Assembly (NCBI RefSeq): GCF_030269925.1
Contig: NC_085108.1
Span: forward strand, 1,550,001 to 1,614,000
From: Bombyx mori
Lineage: Eukaryota; Arthropoda; Insecta; Lepidoptera; Bombycidae
Direction: 5' to 3'
Length of the DNA stretch: 64,000 nucleotides
This document shows, in pieces, positions 55,812 to 64,000 of the stretch (positions are counted from its first letter, which is position 1; each line of letters starts with the position of its first letter). Both the position numbers and the translations under genes were made by a program. The notes beneath the pieces were generated by a model that was not told the origin of the DNA, made no database searches, and saw only the letters and a program-made list of their open reading frames with translations.

Positions 55812-56409
55812 TTCCGTGTCAGACAGTCATTCCGTCCGTCTCAGTCAGTGAGTCTCTGACAGTCAGTCAGTCAGTCAGTCGGTCTATCGGTATGTGCAAC
55901 GAAACTGTCGGTTTATCCTGTCATTGTGAAAGTTGTGTGTGTTGAGTTTCAATAATTATTATTCAAAAGGTTTTATTGACTTTTTATAAACTGAGTTCAA
56001 CCAAATACGAGTGATGACGGAAACTACCGCTTAGCCATCCCTGGCGCCGCCGCCGACATATTTATATACATAAATAATAGTATATTCATGTATATAAATA
56101 TACGATTATTTAGTTTGATGTATGTCGTTTTTCGTTTACCTCGTGGAAGCCGGTTATTGCTGTTTTGTAAAACGATCCGCATACACCCGATCTTTATTTG
56201 TTTGTTTTTATTGCCTAATTGGAAAGACGAGATCTCGACGATTCACCATTGAACCATTGAGTTTAATATTGTGTAATGAACATCAAAGGCACAAATAGAA
56301 GCGGAGAGCGAGACGAATCGATCGTTCGTTGCCATCACGATTGCGATACGGGGATTACAGATGTTAAGTCGATAAAAAAATTATCGACTTATGTGCAACC
56401 CTATTTAGT
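55812..56409. other. No gene; CAGT-rich stretch, possible promoter or 5' UTR
   Basis: GTCAGTCAGTCAGTCAGTC (about 55860-55880) and the surrounding GC-moderate sequence look unlike the AT-rich spacers. No coding frame follows that I can support. Confidence 0.3.
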
Positions 56410-56690
56410 TTTTATTTTTTTATTGCTTAGATGGGTGGACGAGCTCGCAGTCCACCGGTGTAAAGTGGTTACTGGAGCCGATAGACATCTACAACGCAAA
56501 TGCTGCCTTGAGATATAAGTTCTAAGATCTCAAGTATAGTCACAACGGCTGCCCCACCCTTCAAACCGAAACGCATTACTTACTGCTTCACGGCAGAAAT
56601 AGGCAAGGGGGTGGTACTTACCCGCGCGGACTCACAAGAGGTCCTACCACCAGTAATTACGCAAATTATAATGTTGCGGGTGTAATTTTT
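56410..56690 (-). mobile_element. SINE family T, variant subfamily
   Basis: TTTATTGCTTAGATGGGTGG to CACCAGTAATTACGCAAATT. It carries the variant CCACCGGTGTAAAGTGG and AAATGCTGCCTTGAG, shared only with 57305-57545. Confidence 0.8.
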
Positions 56691-56761
56691 TTTTTTTAGA
56701 TGTTCTAATATTGAAGACTTTAAAAATCAAAGCAGTTTTTAAACTAAACTCATTGTATTTT

Positions 56762-57210
56762 TTTTTTATTTTTTTATTGCTTAGGTGGATGGACGAGCTC
56801 TCAGCCCACCTGATGTTAAGTGGTTACTGGTGCCCATAGACATCTACAACGTAAATGCGCCACCCACCTCGAGATATAAGTTCTAAGGTCTCAGTATAAT
56901 TACGACGGCTACCCCACCCTTCGAACCGAAACGCATTACTGCTTCACGGCGGAAATAGGCGGGGTGGTGGTACCTACCCGTGCGGACTCCCAAGAGGTCC
57001 TACCACCAGTGATTACGCAAATTATAATTTTGCGGGTTTGATTTTTATTACACGATGTTATTCCTTCACCGTGGAAGTCAATCGTGAACATTTGTTGAGT
57101 ACGTATTTCATTAGAAAAATTGGTACCCGCCTGCGGGATTCGAACACCGGTGCATCGCTTCATACGAATGCACCGGACGTCTTATCCTTTAGGCCACGAC
57201 GACTTCAGCT
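56762..57210 (-). mobile_element. SINE family T, full length with tRNA-like head
   Basis: Best full-length copy, about 450 bases. The minus strand starts GAAGTCGTCGTGGCCTAAAG (A-box region), with the B box GTGTTCGAATCCC at 57147-57135. Then come the AATTTGCGTAATCACTGG linker, the conserved body and the tail CTAAGCAATAAAAAAA. Confidence 0.88.
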
Positions 57211-57304
57211 TTTATACGCGGCTTTTGTATCTTGAGACAAAGTCCCAAATGTCTCTAGTGGCTTTCTGATCTTTCGATCCGCGTGTATGATTGCTTTCTG
57301 GAAC

Positions 57305-57545
57305 TTAATTAATAATTACTGGTGGTAGGACTTCTTGAGAGTCCGCGCGGGTAGGTATCACCACCCTGCCTATTTCTGCCGTGAAACAGTAATGCGTTTC
57401 GGTTTAAAGGGTGGGGCAGCCGTTATACTGAGACCTTAGAAACATATATCTCAAGGCAGCATTTGCGTTGTAGATGTCTATCGGCTCCAGTAACCACTTT
57501 ACACCGGTGGACTGCGAGCTCGTCCACCCACCTAAGCAATAAAAA
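57305..57545 (+). mobile_element. SINE family T, variant subfamily, opposite strand
   Basis: ATTACTGGTGGTAGGACTTC to CACCTAAGCAATAAAAAT, with the same private variants as 56410-56690 in reverse. Confidence 0.8.
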
Positions 57546-58079
57546 TAATAATATCAGTATCTTCAGATTGGTCTTTTCCAGAGCCTACTAGAGATTCCGG
57601 CGCCTTAGTAACAGATATCGATTTAATTACTTCAGTGCGCCGCATAGGGCACCGGTGACCTACAGTGCAGCCGAAGGATTAATCATTTTAATTGTCCCGA
57701 ACATTCCGAGCGTGAGAATAAAACCTAATATTTATACGAAAGTAATGTGCCAAAATGACGCTTTGTTTTCGTGAAAGCGTAATAATTCTCCCACGGCTCT
57801 GTAATTGTATGTATTTAAGATTGACTGACCCGTTCAGGGTTGACAGAAAGCATCTAAAAATAGTTTTCGTTATTACAGGCACTAGTTCAATGTGAATTCA
57901 GTCTTTCGAATGTATTTCTCTTTTTTTTCTCTAGCTTATCCCACTAGGTAGGGTCGGCACAGCTAATTTTTCATGTCAGGTATCAAGGTTGGACAAAGGT
58001 AATTTAATAATAAGACAAATTCTGTTCATTGTTGGTATATACACGATCGTAAAAAAAAATTAACTTCAATAACAAAGTT
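57546..58079. other. No gene; short RTE 3' fragment
   Basis: 57935-57975 (GCTTATCCCACTAGGTAGGG, CACAGCTAATTTTTC) is the reversed 3' end of the RTE element. The rest is unassigned. Confidence 0.4.
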
Positions 58080-58500
58080 TTTTTTTGTCCTACCTAAGCT
58101 GAGAGCCTTGAGAGGCTGTTTCAGCGTAACCTTGTAACTAGTAGGTGAGCTTACGGGGCTCAAACCTGATGACGTTGCTAACACGAACCCTAGCAAGTGT
58201 CGTGCTTCGCAGAATCTACCACCGGATCGGAAACGCGACCCACTGAGAAGATCCGGCGAGAAACTCAGTGGGCTGTGTCTGAGGGTTAATTTACTCGTCG
58301 AGCAAGCGACGGGTTCGACGAGAACGATGACCAGTGCTTGAGGTACCTAAAAGCACCGTTAGTGGATCGGGAGGATTCGAAATGACGTGTTTGGGGCGAC
58401 GTCGACTGCTTTCCATTCTGTCCGCAGGATCGGGAATGTAGTTACCGGCGGCCACGATGAGAGGGTTCTCATGTCGTGCCGCTCTATCGAAGTGGAACAA
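58080..58500 (-). mobile_element. Retroposon family G, long copy
   Basis: TTTTTTGTCCTACCTAAGCTG through GGATCGGGAGGATTCGAAATG to GTGCCGCTCTATCGAAGTGG. Together with 6490-6906 it defines the longest family extent. Confidence 0.8.
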
Positions 58501-58734
58501 AGAGTTTATTTAGTTTATTTATTATGGTTTTTTTTTAGTCTACCGAAAATAGGGTGTTTCCAAACTTTTGAACGGTAGTGTACCTACTCAACAAATGTTC
58601 ACGAAATCCTTCTGTGATGAAGGAATAACATCTACACACATCAAACCCTCAAAAACTAGTTTGCGTGATTAACGTGTGATGTCACAAGAAAGATGGCTTG
58701 CAGCAGTATCATTCCTCTCGAGCAGCTACGGACG

Positions 58735-58818
58735 TTCCTGGCTGAGCCTTTGCTCGCCCACCCGTCCTGGTGAAACTGGAAAGGCCTCCGAGCCACAAGT
58801 AATCCTTGAATTCTAAAA
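58735..58818 (+). mobile_element. Family G' tail
   Basis: CCTGGCTGAGCCTTTGCTCG to GCCACAAGTAATCCTTGAAT and an A run. Confidence 0.7.
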
Positions 58819-58889
58819 AAAAAAAAGCTACGGACGTCACTTTCACATGGAATTCTTCTGTAGGTTTTATGTCAGTTTTGTGTACGAAT

Positions 58890-59110
58890 TAGTGAACTTG
58901 CGGCGGTAGCTATCATAGAATATAATTGATATTTGATAGATGCCCGAATCTCGCTTACGACATTTTCATGATTAGCTTGCATTGCAAGAGCAATTTCACC
59001 CGCTCGATGAAAGATCTTCTCTTTGTCGTAAACTACCCAAACCATTGTTAACCAAATGAATTACATCTCAACAATCCTTGCCGATAAACGATTAACAGAT
59101 ATCTTGAGAA
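58890..59110 (+). repeat. Old interspersed repeat, family K
   Basis: GCGGCGGTAGCTATCATAG, GATGCCCGAATCTCGCTTAC and GATGAAAGATCTTCTCTTTGT also occur at 13125-13210, 14240-14380 and 49640-50110 (reverse). Origin unknown. Confidence 0.5.
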
Positions 59111-59339
59111 TGGTGTGTAGGATTTCAGAAGGAACATTTTTTATATTGATGTAGATCGTGGACTTTTTGGCGGGAACGCGAGGAGTGAAGTTGTGTGATT
59201 TGTTTTATTTTGTCTATATAGTGTTTCTTCAGGTTTAAATGTGTAATAACGGTGGTTTATTAACTGTTTAGTATCTTTGAAAGTGCACAAATGTGGGAAA
59301 ATCAAACAAAGCCGTTGAACGTACTTCTCGGGATCCTCC

Positions 59340-59515
59340 AAAGAGTCCACTGAAAAAGTCTCAGTCAATGACCACCATTTTACTGAGATTATATTCATCT
59401 CATTTCATTTCACTTCATACTATCATTTTTCATATAAATAAGGATATAAATTAAAATAAGATTGACCTAAGTAAAGGTCTTAGTTACCAAGTCATAAAAT
59501 ACCTTAAAAATAAAA
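59340..59515 (+). repeat. Old interspersed repeat, family R
   Basis: GACCACCATTTTACTGAGAT to TTAGTTACCAAGTCATAAAA and an A-rich end; matches 31485-31700. It may be the 3' end of a non-LTR element. Confidence 0.5.
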
Positions 59516-59824
59516 ATGATGTAGACCGCTATAAGAGCTCTCGATCTACATGTGTTTATGTGACATGGCATGATTTGCGGCAGATTTATGTAGGTTGGTG
59601 GGATACGGGCACTCCGAGGACGTTGCTGCTAGCCACCAGGTGAATAAATCTCTTAGTCTCTTTTAGGGACACCCATGTAAAGAGTTTGGGTGGCGTTATT
59701 CTAGGCCACCAGACAAACGAACCGGTATTGTTGCGAAGAAAGTGTCTCTTTGTTCAGATACCCTCGATCCCAGCTCTCGGGGTAGTTCTGACCGCGCTAT
59801 TGACTACGCACAGACGCTGCTTTA
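59516..59824. other. No gene recognised
   Basis: No supported frame or element edge. Confidence 0.35.
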
Positions 59825-60006
59825 CCCTCACCTATTCGCTGGTAGCCTAAGGGGCTGTTTCAGCTACGACGGGACGGGTAGGTGAGCTCACGGGCTCAAC
59901 CTGAGAGAATTTACTAACAGTAACCCTAGCAAGAGCAGTGCTTCGCTGAATCCACCATAGTATTGGAATCGCGAATCCACTGAGAAGATCAGACGAGAAA
60001 CTCAGT
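59825..60006 (-). mobile_element. Retroposon family G, old copy
   Basis: CTCACCTATTCGCTGGTAGCC, GTGAGCTCACGGGCTCAACC and CCACTGAGAAGATCAGACGAG remain. Confidence 0.65.
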
Positions 60007-61014
60007 GCTCGAACCCCACTATTAGACGCCGCCAGCCCTAACGCAGTCTAGTTACGTTTTCGGTGTCAGAGGTTAGTGAAAGTATGTTCTCTTGGCTGTG
60101 AGCTCTGGTTTGATAAGAGCACCTCCGCGATTTGTCTTTTTCGCGATGCGCAGTATTGCATTTAGTTTTGATTCTGTTCTTTATAAAACACTTCTGCAGT
60201 AAACTATAGTCTTTGCCTAAAACCCTTCTGCACTAAACACGTCTATGGTCTTATTCTCTTTCAATGTCTCCTTTCGTTCCTTTGAAAATTAAGGAACCAC
60301 ACGCAACTCCTGAATCCGTAGACGTAGTACGGTCTCAACATGCTGTTATTAGCAGTTAGTATGTGACGGGATTTTTGAATGTCTTTTCACCGACTTTAAA
60401 ATGTCAGATTAATTTGATATCTTATTTTTAATTTTTGGGTTTGAGGTATTACTGATGGCCCGGAGGTCTTTCCGTTTTCACTGGGACGGGTGGGCGAGCA
60501 TGGGCTCAGCCAGGAGGGTTGGGATTTGAAACATATGGATCAAAGACCGATGACGACACAATAATTTTATAACTTTGTTCTAATATGCTGATAATTATCA
60601 ACAGCATAAAAAATAGATGGAATTAATTAATGGTTAGTTCGGTTTTCTATTTAAGTGTGTTATTTTGGTAATGAAAGTAAATTTGTTTTTGCTAGGGTCG
60701 TCAAAGCCGTAAAGAAATCCCATCCAAGATCCCATATTTTTTTTAGAAACCGCAAGAATCAAGTACCGATTGCAACGATCCATAGATTCCTTTCTTATCC
60801 ATTACTGCTGAATTACATTTTTTTAGTTAGTAAACTAGCTCACAGAACATTTTGCACAGCGGAGCTCATGGAAATCACACCGTGAATGTCCCAATCTTAC
60901 TGGAGACAGTCTCAATTGTAAAATGGTTGTTGATTTCTTTTTCAAATAAGGCCGCTGTACCTACCCGTGCTGGTTCAAAATGCGTTCTACCGGTAACCCA
61001 AATTAGCTAAATAG
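60007..61014. other. No confirmed gene; fragments of G' and T
   Basis: 60440-60535 is a reversed G' tail (ACTGATGGCCCGGAGGTC, TGGGCGAGCATGGGCTCAGCC). 60955-61005 is a small reversed T piece (GTACCTACCCGTGCTGG). The 76-codon frame at 60655 has no domain. Confidence 0.4.
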
Positions 61015-61120
61015 GTTAGCTAATCCCACCCCTCCTGGCTGAGTCTGTGCTTGCCTACCTGTCCTGGTGAAAGTGGAAAGGCCTCCGCGCCACCAGTAAT
61101 CGCTCAGTTCTCAAAAAAAA
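61015..61120 (+). mobile_element. Family G' tail
   Basis: GCTAATCCCACCCCTCCTGGC to GCCACCAGTAATCGCTCAG and an A run. Confidence 0.7.
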
Positions 61121-61507
61121 ACTTCGGTTTCTTTCCTTTTAAAAATAAATAAATATTTTACTAACAATCACGCCATGTTAACTGGTCCCGTGATAAGTTC
61201 GTAAAGAACTTGTGTTACAGGTACCAGCTAACGGATATAAATATAAGATTTTCATTATACACATTGTTTCGAACTGCTCTGGGGTAGACCGGTGATGTAT
61301 AAAATAAAAGAGTGGACTGTATTATTTGGTAAGTTTATAAAAAGAGTAAAACAAGATAAACAAGTAAGTGTCGCGTGCGGCGTTTCTGCACGAAGTGACG
61401 AACGATACTTCAACCCGCGCCGCTGTCCTCCTCCCGGCGCCCGCGCCGCGCGATCGTCGATGTCCGTGCATCGACAGACTGCCCGGGTTGAAGTATATAT
61501 GGGTACT
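61121..61507 (-). other. Candidate 3' LTR of the BEL/Pao element
   Basis: The region directly downstream of the pol stop codon is where a BEL/Pao 3' LTR should lie. The minus strand begins TGAAGTACCCATATATACTTC, has a GC-rich part and then TTTTTATAAACTTACC (TATA-like). Borders cannot be fixed because the 5' LTR is outside the window. Confidence 0.4.
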
Positions 61508-64000
61508 TCAATGAAGAGGGAGGGGGCAGATGGAGTTGAAGCCTCGCACCACGGTCCCCGTCCTCGTCTTGACCTCTGCGACCCGTGTGATGCCGTCGCT
61601 GCCCGGATACGTCTTGGTAATGCGGCCCAAAGGCCACAACAGAGCCGGTAGCGTCCTGTCCTTCACAAGGACTAGCGTCCCTGGTATCAAGCTCCCTGTA
61701 GAGGTGGACCATTTAGATTTCTGCTGCAGCAGAGAAATGTATTCATTAATAAAGCGCTTCCAAAAATGCTGCCTGATGAGTTCCACTCGTTGGTAGCGCT
61801 CCAAGCGCGTGATGTTGCCGTCGGTAATCTGCGGGTGCGGAACTGACGTGAGCGGTCGTCCAATCAGAAAGTGAGCAGGAGTAAGGGCAGTTAAATCTAA
61901 CGGATCAGAGGAAATAGGAGTAAGTGGACGGGAATTTAGAATGGCCTCAATTTGACATAAGCACGAAGACATTTCTTCATACGTGAGGTGAGTAAGACTG
62001 AGGAGTTTTTTGAGATGGCCTTTAGTGGCCTTAACCGCTGCTTCAGCCAGACCATTAAAATGAGGGGAATAAGGTGGAGAAAAATTAAAATCTATGCCTT
62101 CTTGAGACATGAATGACGCAATGTCTGAGTTTGAAAGGACGCCTTTGAGTTCGTTGCAAGCACCAACAAAATTTGTCCCATTGTCGGACCATATGCTGCG
62201 GGGCTTGCCTCGACGAGACACGAATCTTTTGAGAGCAGCTATGTACGCCTCCGATGACAATGCGGTGACGAGCTCGATATGAACAGCTTTTACTGCAAGG
62301 CACACAAAAATGCATAAGTATGATTTTACTAATTTACAGCCTCGCCCTTTACGATCAGCGATCAAAATTGGCCCAGCATAATCCACACTACAATTCAAGA
62401 AAGGAAATTGTAAATCAGTACGAGTTTTAGGTAATTGACCCATGATGGGTTGAACATTTTGTGCTCTATACCTAAAACATTTTAAGCAGTTTCTGACGAC
62501 AGTCTTAGACAGATTTCTGCCTCCTAAGGGCCAGTAACTCTGGCGTATGTGAGTTAGTAAGAGCTGTGGTCCAGCATGTAAGAGATGCAAATGTTCAAAA
62601 TGGAATATTAATTTAGTCAAAGCGTGTTTACTGCAAAGAACTATAGGGTGTTTTATATTAAAGTCATATGGGGAGTTGTCAAGCCTACCACCAACGCGTA
62701 AAATTGAATTACTATCTATAAATGGTGTTAATGAAATAAGACGACTGCTACGTGGTAGGGACTTCCCTAATTTCAATATAAAATATTCTTCGGGGAACAT
62801 TTGAAGTTGAGCATTATGTATAATGAGATTTAATGAGATTTGTAGTTCTTCATTAGAAAGATTAGCTATATTTTTATTTGATTTGTTTTTAAAGTTATAT
62901 ATCGCTCTAAGTATGTAAGCAACTACTCTTTGTAAATAGCGTAAATTTGAATATTTAGTAATAAGATGATGAATTATGGAACTACCATGAGTTTTATTAG
63001 TATGAAGCGTATCGACATTACTACTAACTACATGACAAACTACGTCTGGTAGATCTTGTTTCATATTGGGTTTTTGTGGCCAATATTCTTGTGATTTAAA
63101 TAGAGAAGACGGGCCCGACCACCACAGCGAACTGGTGCTGATAGCATCAGCCTTCAGCCCACGGGAAACAAGATCCGCCGGGTTGTCCTTCGACGGCACG
63201 TAGCTCCAAGTACAACCAATCGTACTCTCTTGAATTTCGTTGACTCTGTTGCGCACAAAAGGCTTAAGTCGATTAGGCGACGTCGACAACCACGCCAATA
63301 CAATTGTGGAATCGCACCAGAAATAAACGTTGTCTATAGGCATGGTTAGAGAGTCACGAACTTTGGTACACAGTCTTGTAGCTGCTAACGCTCCGCAAAG
63401 CTCAAGTCGCGGTATTGTGGTGGGCTTAATAGGAGCTAGGCGACTTTTTGAAGCCAAAAGTCGTACGCAAATAGAACCTGAAGCTTTAATTGAACGGATA
63501 TAAAGACACGCACCGTAAACCTTCTCTGAAGCGTCGCAAAAGACATGAATTTCGTTATTTGTTGAATCACTACATGAAATAAATCTAGGTATCTTCAGCT
63601 GATTAAGAGAAGATAAAGTACTAGTAAAGGAAGACCAAAGATCCCTAAGTTCTTGAGACACTACGTCGTCCCAGTTGTACTTGTCGATCCAAAGTCGTTG
63701 CATGAGAATTTTTGCTTCGACAACGCACGGACTTACCAGGCCTAGTGGGTCGAAAATTTGACTTACAACCGACAACACGTGACGCTTTGTAATTTTACTA
63801 CAGATGTCAATATTAATGGAAAAAGAAAGCATATCAACATTGCAACACCATTGCAAACCTAATGTTTTAGATGAAGTGTTGACGTCACTATTTAAGTCTA
63901 ACATATTGTCAGTGGAAGCGTCGCCACGTTCTGACATTATTGCTGATAAGATACGAGAATCATTTGATTTAAATTTACGTAAATGAAATTGAGCTGATGA
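61508..64000 (-). CDS. BEL/Pao retrotransposon pol polyprotein, 3' part
   Basis: The minus strand is open for 830 codons from the window edge to the stop at 61508. The first Met is at 63937, but FHLRKFKSNDSRIL upstream shows that the frame continues beyond the window. Numbered from that Met: residues 1-85 are the Pao-specific segment after the reverse transcriptase (TLGLQW, IFDPLGLVSP). RNase H spans about 130-260 (Asp135 in FCDASE, Glu179 in RLEL, Asp209 in WCDST, Asp255). A zinc-binding H2C2 region lies at about 446-487 (CLKC). The integrase core has Asp519 (SVDYAG), Asp585 (WSDNGTNF) and Glu632 (GLAEAAVK). The C-terminal domain ends at about 805. No frameshifts or stops are visible, so the copy looks young or recently active. 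Protease and most of the reverse transcriptase lie outside. Confidence 0.92.
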   Translation of the reverse strand, partial: SSAQFHLRKFKSNDSRILSAIMSERGDASTDNMLDLNSDVNTSSKTLGLQWCCNVDMLSFSINIDICSKITKRHVLSVVSQIFDPLGLVSPCVVEAKILMQRLWIDKYNWDDVVSQELRDLWSSFTSTLSSLNQLKIPRFISCSDSTNNEIHVFCDASEKVYGACLYIRSIKASGSICVRLLASKSRLAPIKPTTIPRLELCGALAATRLCTKVRDSLTMPIDNVYFWCDSTIVLAWLSTSPNRLKPFVRNRVNEIQESTIGCTWSYVPSKDNPADLVSRGLKADAISTSSLWWSGPSSLFKSQEYWPQKPNMKQDLPDVVCHVVSSNVDTLHTNKTHGSSIIHHLITKYSNLRYLQRVVAYILRAIYNFKNKSNKNIANLSNEELQISLNLIIHNAQLQMFPEEYFILKLGKSLPRSSRLISLTPFIDSNSILRVGGRLDNSPYDFNIKHPIVLCSKHALTKLIFHFEHLHLLHAGPQLLLTHIRQSYWPLGGRNLSKTVVRNCLKCFRYRAQNVQPIMGQLPKTRTDLQFPFLNCSVDYAGPILIADRKGRGCKLVKSYLCIFVCLAVKAVHIELVTALSSEAYIAALKRFVSRRGKPRSIWSDNGTNFVGACNELKGVLSNSDIASFMSQEGIDFNFSPPYSPHFNGLAEAAVKATKGHLKKLLSLTHLTYEEMSSCLCQIEAILNSRPLTPISSDPLDLTALTPAHFLIGRPLTSVPHPQITDGNITRLERYQRVELIRQHFWKRFINEYISLLQQKSKWSTSTGSLIPGTLVLVKDRTLPALLWPLGRITKTYPGSDGITRVAEVKTRTGTVVRGFNSICPLPLH

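Noticed and set aside
57121..57207. tRNA gene (A/B boxes)
   Set aside because: The tRNA-like sequence is the head of SINE family T, recurs at 4191 and 27364, and does not fold into a complete functional tRNA.

Overview
The window looks like a lepidopteran nuclear genome, most likely silkworm (Bombyx). The reasons are intron-containing housekeeping genes with insect-like proteins, AT-rich spacers and a very dense load of short retroposons, Helitron-like elements and MITEs of types I associate with moths. Order-level placement is solid. The genus is an inference from the two commonest retroposon families, which I recall only in general terms from silkworm. No bacterial, CRISPR or toxin-type locus is present. 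The one virus-like feature is an old-style BEL/Pao retrotransposon.

The genes are confined to about 29.7-46.7 kb. On the minus strand, 29771-29873 is the first coding exon of pyruvate dehydrogenase kinase (Pdk). Its intron then runs leftward and no further Pdk exon is visible, so the left 29.7 kb is probably Pdk intron 1, or intron plus repeats. On the plus strand follow three compact genes in one direction. First is a gamma-glutamylaminecyclotransferase / Tina-1-like enzyme (33811-35868, with a possible alternative last exon at 36578-36635). Next is the nucleolar G-patch protein GPATCH4 (37769-41211, four exons). Third is mitochondrial complex I subunit NDUFA12 (41837-46490, four exons). They share no pathway, although Pdk and NDUFA12 both serve mitochondrial energy metabolism. 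The right end (61508-64000, minus) is the 3' half of a BEL/Pao pol gene that is open to the window edge.

Almost everything else is mobile DNA, and I use working labels for it. Family T is a tRNA-headed SINE with tail ...CTAAGCAATAAAA. Family J is the 5'-truncated 3' ends of a non-LTR retrotransposon with tail ...GGGCAATAAAA. Family G is a short retroposon with tail ...CTTAGGTAGGAAAA; G' is a variant with another tail. Family S is a second tRNA-headed SINE. H denotes short Helitron-like elements ending in CTAG, and U a longer Helitron-like element. K, R and V are old interspersed repeats. DNA transposons include a deleted piggyBac with TTAA ends, two hAT MITEs with perfect 8-bp duplications, two Tigger/pogo MITEs, a Harbinger-like MITE, a Tc1/mariner-like MITE pair, and a 658-bp foldback element with a 10-bp target duplication. 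Insertions are often nested, so relative ages can be read directly.

I see no new gene system. The most informative features are the nested elements with exact boundaries, the tail shared by SINE family T and LINE family J, the duplication with a Tigger insertion at its junction inside NDUFA12 intron 2, and the two in-frame 3' ends of the cyclotransferase gene. Repeat boundaries not anchored by target-site duplications or terminal repeats are good to roughly 10-20 bases.
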